Shown here in pieces: positions 26,866-35,304 of a stretch of 47,133 nt of DNA. The translations under genes and the position numbers were made by a program. The number at the start of each line of letters is the position of its first letter. Position 1 is the first letter of the stretch. Source of the stretch: Candidatus Rokuibacteriota bacterium (GTDB taxonomy: Bacteria > Methylomirabilota > Methylomirabilia > Rokubacteriales > CSP1-6); contig QHSA01000158.1 in the NCBI GenBank assembly GCA_003220315.1, positions 1 through 47,133 of the forward strand, written 5' to 3'. Below the pieces are notes generated by a model. It saw only the letters and a list, made by a program, of their open reading frames with translations. It was not told where the DNA came from and made no database searches.

Positions 26866-28194
26866 CTACTTCTCCTTGGCGCAGTCCCGCTCAGTGTAGC
26901 TGAGCTTCTTGCCCTCTTCGACCGCCGCGGCCTCGAGCTTCGGCCGGACCACGTCGCGCATCACGGGGATCCAGTCGGACACGATGTTCCACTTCTTGCC
27001 GTCCCACTGCTCGAACATCACCGGGCCGGCGCCCTCGTGATCCTCGCAGGTCACCTTGACGGGATGGGTGAAGCCCTTCATGCCCAGCTGCTCGAGCCGC
27101 GGCTCGGTGAGGTTCAGGTTCTCGAACCCCCAGCGCACCTCGGCGCCGGTGAGGGGCTTGTTGCCGTGCTTCGTCATCGCCGTCCGGATCGCCTCGACGG
27201 AGAGCATCGCGTTCACCACGCCGCGGTTATAGAGCACCTCGCCGACACCCTCCTTCTTGCCGGCGCCTTTGCCCTTGTCGTAAACGAACTTGAAGAGGTC
27301 CGCGTGCACCTTGAAGCCGGTGCCCGGCGCGTGGAACGTCGCGCCCTTGTAGCCCTTGGCGCCCTCGCCCGCGGGGATCACGTCGGCGTCGCTCGCCGAC
27401 CACCAGTTCCCGATGAAGTGGTCCATCGGGAACCCGATCCCGGCCGCCTCCTTCACCGCCACCTGGTTCATGACGCCCCAGCCCGACAGGAAGATCCAGT
27501 TGGGATTGATGCGCCGGACCTGGAGCCACGTGGCCTTCTGCTCCTGACCGGGGCTGTCCACGGCGAGCAGCGTCAGCTCGAAGCCGAGACGACGGCTGAG
27601 CTCCTCCAGCGTCGGGTTGGCCTCCTTGCCGTACGGACTGTTGTGGAAGATGTGGACGATCTTCTTTCCCCGGAGCTTCTCGGTCCCGCCCTCCTGCTGG
27701 GCCATGTACCGGATCACGGCGGAGGCCTGGCTCCAGTAGGTCGTCGGGAAGTTGAACACCCAGGGGAACCAGCGCCCGTCCGCCGACGCCGTCATGCCGT
27801 AGCCCATCGAGAAGACCGGCACCTTGTCGACCGCGGCCTTCGGGATGAGCTGGTAGGTGATGCCCGTGCTGTACGGGTTCACCAGCGCCGCGCCGGTCGG
27901 CCCCTTGCCCTTCAGCTTCTCGTAGCACTCGACGCCGAGATCCGTCTTGTACTGGGTCTCGCACTCCTCCCAGGTGAGCTTGACGCCGTTGACGCCGCCG
28001 TCGCGCTCGTTGACGAGCGTGAAGTAGTCGACGAACCCGTTGGCGATCGGAATCCCGCTCGGGGCGAAGGGTCCGGTCCGGTAGACCAGGAGCGGGACGA
28101 ACATCTCCTTGGGCTGGGCATGTACCGCCGCCGCCATCGGCCCGGCGATGAGCGCCGCCGCCAGCGCACCGATCCACAGCGTCTTCAGGCTCAT
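26866..28194 (-). CDS. Liv-type ABC transporter substrate-binding protein (module 1)
   Basis: Exported type-I binding protein of 442 residues. Signal peptide MSLKTLWIGALAAALIAGPM ends at VHAQ, followed by FVPLLVYRTGPFAPSGIPI. It contains four or more cysteines, including CETQYKTDLGVEC and the C-terminal RDCAKEK. It is distantly related to the module-2 pair (shared NRGVV, GFENL-type and DHEG blocks) and much less similar to the binding protein of the third transporter. The start ATG 28194 has GGAGG at good spacing. The frame stays open upstream through livM, but that part is not coding. The ligand is unknown. Confidence 0.93.
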   Translation of the reverse strand: MSLKTLWIGALAAALIAGPMAAAVHAQPKEMFVPLLVYRTGPFAPSGIPIANGFVDYFTLVNERDGGVNGVKLTWEECETQYKTDLGVECYEKLKGKGPTGAALVNPYSTGITYQLIPKAAVDKVPVFSMGYGMTASADGRWFPWVFNFPTTYWSQASAVIRYMAQQEGGTEKLRGKKIVHIFHNSPYGKEANPTLEELSRRLGFELTLLAVDSPGQEQKATWLQVRRINPNWIFLSGWGVMNQVAVKEAAGIGFPMDHFIGNWWSASDADVIPAGEGAKGYKGATFHAPGTGFKVHADLFKFVYDKGKGAGKKEGVGEVLYNRGVVNAMLSVEAIRTAMTKHGNKPLTGAEVRWGFENLNLTEPRLEQLGMKGFTHPVKVTCEDHEGAGPVMFEQWDGKKWNIVSDWIPVMRDVVRPKLEAAAVEEGKKLSYTERDCAKEK

Positions 28195-28211
28195 GGGAAT
28201 CCTCCTCGCAC

Positions 28212-29288
28212 CTAGTGGGGGAAGGGCCACAGGCGCAGTTTCTCCTTGGCGATCTGCCAGAGCCGCGCGAGCCCGCGCGGCTCCACGATCAGGAAGAAGA
28301 TGATGAGACCACCGAACACCATTAGCTCCAGCTGTTTCTGCAGGGCGACCGGCAAATGCAGGCCCAGGGACTGGGGAGCGTTCGTCAGGAGGATCGGCAC
28401 CAGCACGATGAACGCCGCGCCGAGGAACGATCCCAGGATCGAGCCGAGCCCGCCGATGATCACCATGAACAGGACGAGGAAGGACAGCGTGATGTCGAAG
28501 GCGAACGTCTCGGCGCTGCCGAAGTAGAGGAAGACGAGCTCCGCGCCGGCGACCCCGCAGTAGAACGAGCTGATGCCGAAGGCGAGGAGCTTCGTCCGGA
28601 GCGGCCGCACCCCGATGATCTCCGCGGCGATGTCCCGGTCGCGGATCGCCATCCACGACCGGCCCACCCGGCCGCGGACCAGGTTCTTGGCGAGGAGGGC
28701 GAAGACGACGACCAGCGCGAGGGCCGTCACGTACCGCACCGGCGCCGTCGCGTTCGGGCCGGTGACGATCACCCCGAACACGGTCCGGTTCGGTGCCGTG
28801 ATCGTGCCCGACGAGGCGTAGTTCACGAACCACGGCACCTTGTTGAAGAGCCACACCAGGAAGAACTGGGCCGCGAGCGTCGCGACGGCGAGGTAGAAGC
28901 CCTTGATCCTGAGGCTCGGGATGCCGAAGACGAGACCGACGCCCGCCGCGACGAGCCCCGAGAGCACGAAGACGGCGATGATGTTGAGCGACGGGAACGC
29001 GGTCGTCAGCTTGAACGCCGCGTAGGCTCCGACGGCCATGAAGCCGCCGGTGCCGAGCGAGAGCTGTCCGGCGTAGCCGGTCAGGAGGTTCAGCCCGATC
29101 GCCGCGAGCGAGTAGATCAGGAGCGGGATCAGCACCGCCTGGAGCCAGTACTCGCTGGCCGCCAGCGGCGGCACGACGAACGCGGCGAGCGTGGCGAGAC
29201 CGACGAACCAGCGGTCCTGCGCGATCGGGAAGATCGCCTGGTCGCTGGCGTAGCTGGTCTTGAACTGGCCGGCTTCGCGGTAGATCAC
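28212..29288 (-). CDS. livM: Liv-type ABC transporter permease LivM (module 1)
   Basis: Permease of 358 residues, paralogue of the gene at 21144-22211. It begins MIYREAGQFKTSYASDQAIF and keeps GLNLLTGYAGQLSLGTGGFM, GIPSLRIKGFYLAVATLA, IRDRDIAAEIIGV and IIGGLGSILGSFLGAAFIV. A segment after the third helix (NKVPWFVNYASSGTITAPNR) is longer than in most LivM proteins. GTG start, three bases after the livH stop. Confidence 0.93.
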   Translation of the reverse strand: MIYREAGQFKTSYASDQAIFPIAQDRWFVGLATLAAFVVPPLAASEYWLQAVLIPLLIYSLAAIGLNLLTGYAGQLSLGTGGFMAVGAYAAFKLTTAFPSLNIIAVFVLSGLVAAGVGLVFGIPSLRIKGFYLAVATLAAQFFLVWLFNKVPWFVNYASSGTITAPNRTVFGVIVTGPNATAPVRYVTALALVVVFALLAKNLVRGRVGRSWMAIRDRDIAAEIIGVRPLRTKLLAFGISSFYCGVAGAELVFLYFGSAETFAFDITLSFLVLFMVIIGGLGSILGSFLGAAFIVLVPILLTNAPQSLGLHLPVALQKQLELMVFGGLIIFFLIVEPRGLARLWQIAKEKLRLWPFPH

Positions 29289-29291
29289 GCC

Positions 29292-30230
29292 TCAGACCCT
29301 CTCAATGATCTTCTCCCCGAAGAGTCCTTGCGGGCGGACCAGGAGGAACGCGAGCGCGAGCACGTACGCGAACCAGTTCTCGATCGCGCCGCCGACGAGC
29401 GGCCCCCAGTACACCTCGCCCACCTTCTCGCCCACCCCGATGATCAGCCCCCCCACGACCGCGCCGGGCACCGAGGTGAAGCCGCCGAGGATCAGGACGG
29501 GGAGCGCCTTGAGCGCGACGAGCGACAGGCTGAACTGCACGCCGCTCTTGGCCCCCCACATGATCCCGGCGACGATCGCGACGATCCCCGCCACGGACCA
29601 GACGATCAGCCAGATCGTCTTGAGCGGGATGCCGATCGAGAGCGCGGCCTCATGGTCGTCGGCGACGGCGCGGAGCGCCCGGCCGACGCGGGTGCGCTGG
29701 AAGAAGACCCCGAGGACCGCGACGAGGACGGCCGCCGTCAGCGCGGCGAACATCTCGAGCTGGTTGATCTGGACCCCGGTGACGATGAACGAGCGGTCGG
29801 GGATGCCGATGTCGAGCTTCTTGACGTTGGCGCCCCAGACCATCTCGCCGAAGCCCTCGAGGAAGAAGGTCAGCCCGATCGTCGCCATGAACAGGATGAT
29901 GTGCTCCTGGTTGACGAGCGGGCGGAGCACGACGCGCTCGATGACCCAGGCGAGCGCGACCATCACCGCGGTCGTCCCGAGGAGGGCCCCGACGACGGGC
30001 ACGCCCCGCTCCAGCAGGCCGACCAGCGTGAGCGCCGCGAACAGGACCATCACGCCCTGAGCGAAGTTGAACACGCCCGAGGCCTTGAAGATGAGCACGA
30101 AGCCGAGCGCCACGAGCGAGTACATGAGCCCCGCGAAGACGCCCCCGATGAGCACCTCCGCGAAGAACGCCGGCGAGCCCACCATGTCCTTGAACGGTGC
30201 GATGGCGATCCCGTAGAGGAGCTCAGTCAT
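29292..30230 (-). CDS. livH: Liv-type ABC transporter permease LivH (module 1)
   Basis: Permease of 312 residues with GLMYSLVALGFVLIFKASG, FNFAQGVMVLFAAL, IERVVLRPLVNQ, LKALPVLILGGFTSVPGA and a C-terminus LVRPQGLFGEKIIERV, closely parallel to module 2. The ATG at 30230 overlaps the livG stop by eight bases (ATGACTGA). LivH and LivM form the heterodimeric membrane channel. Confidence 0.93.
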   Translation of the reverse strand: MTELLYGIAIAPFKDMVGSPAFFAEVLIGGVFAGLMYSLVALGFVLIFKASGVFNFAQGVMVLFAALTLVGLLERGVPVVGALLGTTAVMVALAWVIERVVLRPLVNQEHIILFMATIGLTFFLEGFGEMVWGANVKKLDIGIPDRSFIVTGVQINQLEMFAALTAAVLVAVLGVFFQRTRVGRALRAVADDHEAALSIGIPLKTIWLIVWSVAGIVAIVAGIMWGAKSGVQFSLSLVALKALPVLILGGFTSVPGAVVGGLIIGVGEKVGEVYWGPLVGGAIENWFAYVLALAFLLVRPQGLFGEKIIERV

Positions 30231-31008
30231 GGCTCACCCCGAGGTAGGCGTCGAGGACGGCCGAGTCCTTGCGGACCTCGGCGGGCGGGCCGTCGGCGAT
30301 CTTGCGCCCGTAGTCGAGGACCACGACGCGGTCCGAGATGTCCATGACCACGCCCATGTCGTGCTCGATGAGCGCGATCGTCGTGCCGAACTCCGCGTTG
30401 ACGTCGAGGATGAAGCGGCACATGTCTTCCTTCTCCTCGACGTTCATGCCGGCCATCGGCTCGTCGAGCAGGAGGAGCTGGGGCTCGGCGGCGAGCGCGC
30501 GCCCGAGCTCCACGCGCTTCTGCAGCCCGTAGGGCAATCGGCCGGCCGGGGTCTTGCGGATCGCCTGGATCTCGAGGAAGTCGATGATCCGCTCGACGAA
30601 CGCGCGGTGCTCGATCTCCTGACGGCGGGCCGGGCCCCAGTAGAGCGCCTCCAGCAGGAAGCTTCCCCGCGTCTTGAGGAGCCGCCCCGTCATGAGGTTG
30701 TCGAGCACGCTCATGCCTTTGAACAGGGCCACGTTTTGGAAGGTTCGGGCGATGCCGAGGACGGCGACGTCGGGCGGGCTGAGGTTCGTCCGGTCCTTGC
30801 CGTCGAAGACGATTCGGCCCGCGTAGGGGTGGTAGAAGCCGCTGATCACGTTGAGCAGGGTCGTCTTGCCGGCGCCGTTGGGACCGATGATGGCCAGGAT
30901 CGAGCCGCGGCGGATCTCGACGCTCACCTGGCTCAGCGCGACGAGCGCGCCGAAGCGGACGCTGACCCCCTGCACCTCGAGGAGCGGCCCCGGGGGGGCT
31001 CCGGTCAC
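30223..31008 (-). CDS. livG: Liv-type ABC transporter ATP-binding protein LivG (module 1)
   Basis: ATPase subunit of 261 residues. Walker A GPNGAGKTTLLNVISG, ARTFQNVALFKGMSVLDNLM, signature RLPYGLQKRVELGRAL, Walker B LLLLDEPMAGMNVEEKEDM, IALIEHDMGVVMDISD. The MNVEEKEDM stretch after Walker B is shared in outline with the module-2 LivG (NHEEKEDM). The GTG start overlaps the synthetase TGA by four bases (GTGA). Unlike module 2, the synthetase lies upstream of livG here. Confidence 0.94.
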   Translation of the reverse strand: MTGAPPGPLLEVQGVSVRFGALVALSQVSVEIRRGSILAIIGPNGAGKTTLLNVISGFYHPYAGRIVFDGKDRTNLSPPDVAVLGIARTFQNVALFKGMSVLDNLMTGRLLKTRGSFLLEALYWGPARRQEIEHRAFVERIIDFLEIQAIRKTPAGRLPYGLQKRVELGRALAAEPQLLLLDEPMAGMNVEEKEDMCRFILDVNAEFGTTIALIEHDMGVVMDISDRVVVLDYGRKIADGPPAEVRKDSAVLDAYLGVSHD

Positions 31009-32951
31009 CGGGCCCCCTGCCCGGCGACGACGTCATGGATTCTCACGTCGGCACGGATCGTGCCGGTCCGGCCATCCTCGTACGTCACCTTCGCCTCCAC
31101 CTCCACGTGCCCACCCTCGCCGTACAGCGCCTCGATGAGGGCCGCGTACTTCTGGGCGATGTATCCGCGTCGCACCTTGCGCGTCCGGGTGATCTCCTCG
31201 TCGTCCGGATCCAGCTCCTTGTGGAGGATCAGGAACTTTCGAATCCGGGCCCCCCGGAGGACCTCGTCCTCGGCGAGGCTCCGGTTCACCCGCTCCACCT
31301 CCCGCCGGACCAGGTCGTAGACCTCCGGCTTCTGTGACAGGTCCGTGTAGCTCGTATATGCAATCCCGCCGCGCTCCGCCCAGTTCCCGACCGCGACGAG
31401 ATCGATGTTGATCAGCGCGGCGACGTACGGGCGGTCCGGTCCGACGCACACGGCCTCCTTGACGTACGGCGAGAACTTGAGCTTGTTCTCGAGGTACTTC
31501 GGCGCGAAGAGCGTGCCGTCGGCCAGACGGCCCACGTCCTTGGCGCGGTCGACGATCTTGAGGTGGCCGTCGTGATCGATGACACCCGCGTCGCCCGAGC
31601 GCACCCAGCCATCCTCGAGAGTCTGGCGCGTCGCCTCCGGGTTCTTGTAGTAGCCCTGGAAGACGCCGGGGCTCCGGTAGAGCACCTCGCCCTCGGGCGA
31701 GATCCGGAGCTCGACGCCGGGGATGGGGATCCCCACCGTGTCGAGCCGCACGTCGTCGTCCTTCTGGACGGTGATGAACACGCTCGCCTCGGTCATGCCG
31801 TAGATCTGCTTGACGTTGATCCCGAGCGCGCGGAAGAAGACGAAGATCTCGGGTCCGATCGCCTCGCCCGCGGTGTAGGCGCGGCGGAGTCGCCGCATCC
31901 CGAGGTTGTCGCGGAGCGGGGCCCCGACGAGGAGGTGCCCGAGCGGAGCGAGGAGCCGGCGCCAGACCGGCACGGGCGCCCGGTTGAGCCGCGCCTGCTC
32001 GATCGCCTGGGCGAGCCGGAGGAAGAAGTCGACCAGCCGGCGCTTCGGCCAGGCGCAGTCCTCGACGCGGACCATCACGTTGGTGAGGATGGTCTCCCAG
32101 ATCCTCGGCGGGGCGAAGAAGTAGGTCGGCCCGATCTCCTTCAAGTCGTGGAGGACCGTGGCGGCGCTCTCCGGGCAGTTGATGGCGAACCCCGTCACGA
32201 TGGACTGGGCATACGAGAAGATGTGGTCGCCCACCCACGCCATCGGCAGGTACGACAGGATCTCCTCGTCGCTCTGGAGGCCCTCGAACGCCGCGGCGTT
32301 CCGCGCGGTCACGCTCAGGTTCCGGTGGGAGAGCATCGCGCCTTTGGGGACGCCGGTGGTCCCCGAGGTGTAGCAGATGATGGCGACGTCGTCCGCCCGG
32401 CCGCGGCCGAGCTCGTCGTCGAAATGGGCCGGGTGGCCGACCTCGAACTTTCGGCCGCGCTCCGCGAGCTCGGTGAGGCTCATGAGGGAGGGCTCGCTGT
32501 AACCGCGCATCCCGCGCGAGTCGTCGTAGATGATGGACTCGAGCCGCGGGCACTGGGCCTTGACGTGCAGCAGTTTGTCCACCTGCTCCTGGTCCTCGAC
32601 CACCGCGAACCGGGCCTCCGCGTGGTCGAGGATGTACTGCATCTCCTTCTCGACCGAGTCCTGGTAGATCGGGACCGGCACGCCGCCGAGGGCCTGGGTG
32701 GCCATGACGGCCCAGTAGAGCTGCGGGCGGTTGTCGCCGATGATGGCGGTCTTGTCGCCCCGGGCGAAGCCGAGCGACGCGAGGCCGAGGGCGATCAGCC
32801 GAGCCTGGTCGAAGTAGTCGCGCCAGGTGTAGGACTGCCAGATCCCGTAGTCTTTCTCACGGATTGCGACCCGGGATGCGAAGCGCTCGGCGTTGTCTCG
32901 GACGAGCTTCGGAAACGTGTCACGGTCGGGTCCGAGCGGCTGCCTGTCCAA
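31005..32951 (-). CDS. Long-chain-type acyl-CoA synthetase (AMP-forming), module 1; first gene of the operon
   Basis: ANL enzyme of 648 residues, paralogue of the gene at 23297-25213. P-loop YTSGTTGVPKGAMLSH, YGMTEASVF, GWVRSGDAGVIDHDGHL and C-terminal ITRTRKVRRGYIAQKY are intact, so it should be active. The TTG start at 32951 is preceded by GAGGAGG and lies about 55 bases downstream of the predicted transcription start of the promoter at 33014-33042. Its first-gene position and the overlap with livG suggest synthesis in step with the transporter. The substrate is an unknown carboxylic acid. Confidence 0.92.
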   Translation of the reverse strand: MDRQPLGPDRDTFPKLVRDNAERFASRVAIREKDYGIWQSYTWRDYFDQARLIALGLASLGFARGDKTAIIGDNRPQLYWAVMATQALGGVPVPIYQDSVEKEMQYILDHAEARFAVVEDQEQVDKLLHVKAQCPRLESIIYDDSRGMRGYSEPSLMSLTELAERGRKFEVGHPAHFDDELGRGRADDVAIICYTSGTTGVPKGAMLSHRNLSVTARNAAAFEGLQSDEEILSYLPMAWVGDHIFSYAQSIVTGFAINCPESAATVLHDLKEIGPTYFFAPPRIWETILTNVMVRVEDCAWPKRRLVDFFLRLAQAIEQARLNRAPVPVWRRLLAPLGHLLVGAPLRDNLGMRRLRRAYTAGEAIGPEIFVFFRALGINVKQIYGMTEASVFITVQKDDDVRLDTVGIPIPGVELRISPEGEVLYRSPGVFQGYYKNPEATRQTLEDGWVRSGDAGVIDHDGHLKIVDRAKDVGRLADGTLFAPKYLENKLKFSPYVKEAVCVGPDRPYVAALINIDLVAVGNWAERGGIAYTSYTDLSQKPEVYDLVRREVERVNRSLAEDEVLRGARIRKFLILHKELDPDDEEITRTRKVRRGYIAQKYAALIEALYGEGGHVEVEAKVTYEDGRTGTIRADVRIHDVVAGQGAR

Positions 32952-33013
32952 TTCGCCTCCTCGACGTCGAGGGTCGTGAGCCCACTTCAGGAGGGCGGGA
33001 TTCGAGTTGCGAG

Positions 33014-33042
33014 AGTGTAGCCAACAGGCTATCAGGTGTCAA
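33014..33042 (-). promoter_or_regulatory. Strong sigma-70-like promoter with an overlapping palindrome, ahead of the double transporter operon
   Basis: On the minus strand TTGACA (33042-33037, perfect -35) is followed after exactly 17 bases by TACACT (33019-33014). The palindrome TAGCCTGTTGGCTA (33031-33018) fills the second half of the spacer and runs into the -10. A repressor bound there would block polymerase. The gap 32952-33142 holds no gene. Confidence 0.75.
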
Positions 33043-33142
33043 GGCATTTGGGTCGGTATGACGGTAACTTACGACGCGCCGCGGCTCCTCGCCACGATTC
33101 GTGCTCGGGTGATTCCCCGATCGATCCTCGCCCGAGCCCCCT

Positions 33143-34099
33143 TCATAGACACGTGTGGTCGGCCACCCGGCCGCGGAGCCGCTCCATGCCGTCGAGCATC
33201 CGTGGCAGGTCCAGGGGCTGGTCGAGCTCGTTCCTCCACTCCTGGTAGCAACGCATCACGTTCGGCAGGATGCGCTCGGCGTCGCTCCACGAGGCGTAGA
33301 CGCCGAGCTTGATGTCGCCCGCGGCGTCCTCGGCGCGCATGCCCGCGTCGAAGCGCTTGCGCGCCTCCCGCCGGACCGCCACGAGGTAGTCGCGCATGGC
33401 GGTGAGCTCCGTCTTCGTCCCGATGGGGCCGTGGCCGGGCACGATCACCTCCGCGTCGTACTCGAGGAGCCGGGTGGCCGCCTTGATCCAGTTGCCGACG
33501 TGGCCCTGGAAGGCGAGCGGGGTCACGTAGTGGAAGGCGATGTCGCCCGCGAACAGGACCCGCTCCCGGGGCAGGTACGCGACGGCGTCCCCGACCGTGT
33601 GCGCCGCGAACCCCGGGTGCCAGAGCTGGATCTCGCGGTCACCGTCGTGGATGACGAGGTGATCCTTGAAGGTCACCGTCGGGAGCACCACCCGGAGCAG
33701 CGGGAACTCGCGCGCGAAGCGCGGCATGAAGCGCCGCAGGAGCGGGAGGGGCGGGAAGCCCGGTGCGAGCGCCTCGCGGCACTTCTCGGAGGCGATGCGC
33801 GTCGCGCCGGGAAAGAAGCGGTTCCCGCCGGTGTGGTCCAGGTGGTGGTGGGTGTTGATGAGGGTCGCGATCGGCTTGCGCGTCGTCTTCTTGATCGCCG
33901 CGACGAGCCTCCGCGTCATCGACGGCACCATCAGGGCGTCCACGAGCACGTTCCCCTCGCGGCCGAGGATGAGTCCCGAGTTGGAGACGCCGGTGTCGCC
34001 CGCCGGGTCGATGCCCGACGCCTGGACGTAGGCGAAGACCCGCGGTCCCACCTCGATCATCCCGCTCTTCCAGCGCGTCGGCACCACGGGCGGCTCCAT
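33143..34099 (-). CDS. MBL-fold metallo-hydrolase
   Basis: Metallo-beta-lactamase-fold hydrolase of 318 residues. The metal motif NTHHHLDHTGGN (HxHxDH), a GDIAFH aspartate and VPGHGPI histidine are present, followed by a C-terminal helical region with PNVMRCYQEWRNEL seen in the soluble MBL-fold groups. The substrate is unknown. The ATG at 34099 starts the domain; the open frame further upstream is shadow of the esterase gene. It is the last gene of the permease-esterase-MBL group and ends just before the transporter promoter. Confidence 0.88.
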   Translation of the reverse strand: MEPPVVPTRWKSGMIEVGPRVFAYVQASGIDPAGDTGVSNSGLILGREGNVLVDALMVPSMTRRLVAAIKKTTRKPIATLINTHHHLDHTGGNRFFPGATRIASEKCREALAPGFPPLPLLRRFMPRFAREFPLLRVVLPTVTFKDHLVIHDGDREIQLWHPGFAAHTVGDAVAYLPRERVLFAGDIAFHYVTPLAFQGHVGNWIKAATRLLEYDAEVIVPGHGPIGTKTELTAMRDYLVAVRREARKRFDAGMRAEDAAGDIKLGVYASWSDAERILPNVMRCYQEWRNELDQPLDLPRMLDGMERLRGRVADHTCL

Positions 34100-34116
34100 G
34101 CCCGGCCGCGGCCGCG

Positions 34117-35295
34117 TCACTCGTTCAAGAACTTGCGGATCGCCTCGCCCGCCTTGGCGACCGACAGCACGCCGTCGAGGTGGCCGCCCTCGCCCTCGAT
34201 CTCGAAGTACTGCACCCGGTTCCCGTGCCGTTTGAGAATCTCCATCGCCTGCCTGGAGTAGTCGGGGAAGAGCAGGAGGTCCGATTTCGCGGGCACGAGG
34301 AGCACCCTCGCCTTGACGTCCCGCAAGCCCTCCTCCAGGGACCCCTTCCCTCCCGTGACGAAGAGCTGGTTCGCCTTGGCCAGGTAGAGGAACGAGTTCG
34401 CGTCCGAGGCTCGGGCCCGCGCCAGGGCGATCTTGTCCAGCGTGTCCTCGATCGCGAACTTGTTGTCCCAGCTCTTCGACGGATCCCGCTCCGCCGCCGC
34501 CCACTTCCGTCCGAATGCGCCCGACGCCCAGCCGTAGTGTCTCGCGTGCAGCGTGACGATCTTCAGCGCGAGCGCCAGACCCTCGACGGGCTCCTCCTGA
34601 CCGTAGTAGTCGCCCTTGTTCCAGCGCGGGTCGAGCATGATGGGCGCGGCCCAGACGCCCAGCCACCCGATTCCGAAAGCGTTGAGCTCGGCGGCGCCGA
34701 TCACGGGGACGATGCGCTCCACCATGTCGGGGTAGGCGGCCGCCCACTCGAAGCTCTGGAGGGCGCCCATCGACGCCCCCATCACGGCGTGGAGCTTCTT
34801 GATGCCGAGCGAGTCGAGGAGCGCCTTCTGGACGTTCACGAAGTCACGGATCGTCACGATCGGAAAGCTCATCCCGTACGGCCGGCCGGTGTCCGAATTG
34901 ATGGAGGCGGGCCCGGTGGTGATCGTCTTGGGGTCCTTCACGTTGAGGTTGACGAGGGTGTCGGAGCTGACGACGAAGAACCGGTCCGTGTCGACGGGCT
35001 TGCCGGAGCCGATGATCGCGTCCCAGTAGCCCGGCGCCGGGTCGCTCGCGGCGTACTTGCCGGCGGCGTGCGAGTTGCCGGAATAGAAGTGCGCGACCAG
35101 GATCACGTTGTCCCTGGCCGCGTTGAGCGTGCCGTAGGTCTCGTAGCCGACGCGGACGCCCTTGATCGTGGTCCCGCCGACGGTCGCGTACGCGGGCATC
35201 GCGAACGTCTTCTTCTCGACGATCCCGTCGTACGCCCACGCGGGCATCGCCACCAGCAGCACCAGCACCGTGAGACAGCCGACCCGTCGGTTCAT
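34117..35295 (-). CDS. Secreted MetX-like alpha/beta-hydrolase (putative esterase)
   Basis: 392 residues with a signal peptide (MNRRVGCLTVLVLLVAMPAW, cleavage after AWA). The mature part resembles homoserine O-acetyltransferase: YETYGTLNAARDNVILVAH, the nucleophile elbow GASMGALQS, LGVWAAPIMLDPRWNKGDY and a C-terminal Asp/His pair (KSDLLLFP, EGEGGHLDG). Export argues against methionine biosynthesis and fits the MetX-like putative esterases. It lies 9 bases after the purine permease and 17 before the MBL hydrolase. Confidence 0.87.
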   Translation of the reverse strand: MNRRVGCLTVLVLLVAMPAWAYDGIVEKKTFAMPAYATVGGTTIKGVRVGYETYGTLNAARDNVILVAHFYSGNSHAAGKYAASDPAPGYWDAIIGSGKPVDTDRFFVVSSDTLVNLNVKDPKTITTGPASINSDTGRPYGMSFPIVTIRDFVNVQKALLDSLGIKKLHAVMGASMGALQSFEWAAAYPDMVERIVPVIGAAELNAFGIGWLGVWAAPIMLDPRWNKGDYYGQEEPVEGLALALKIVTLHARHYGWASGAFGRKWAAAERDPSKSWDNKFAIEDTLDKIALARARASDANSFLYLAKANQLFVTGGKGSLEEGLRDVKARVLLVPAKSDLLLFPDYSRQAMEILKRHGNRVQYFEIEGEGGHLDGVLSVAKAGEAIRKFLNE

Positions 35296-35304
35296 TCCCC
35301 TCTC

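Noticed and set aside
28195-28854. Upstream extension of the module-1 binding-protein frame
   Set aside because: It overlaps livM out of frame; the ATG at 28194 has a ribosome-binding site and begins a clean signal peptide.
34100-34747. Upstream 216-codon extension of the MBL hydrolase frame
   Set aside because: It lies inside the MetX-like esterase gene in another frame and is Arg/Gly-rich shadow; the MBL homology begins at the ATG at 34099.
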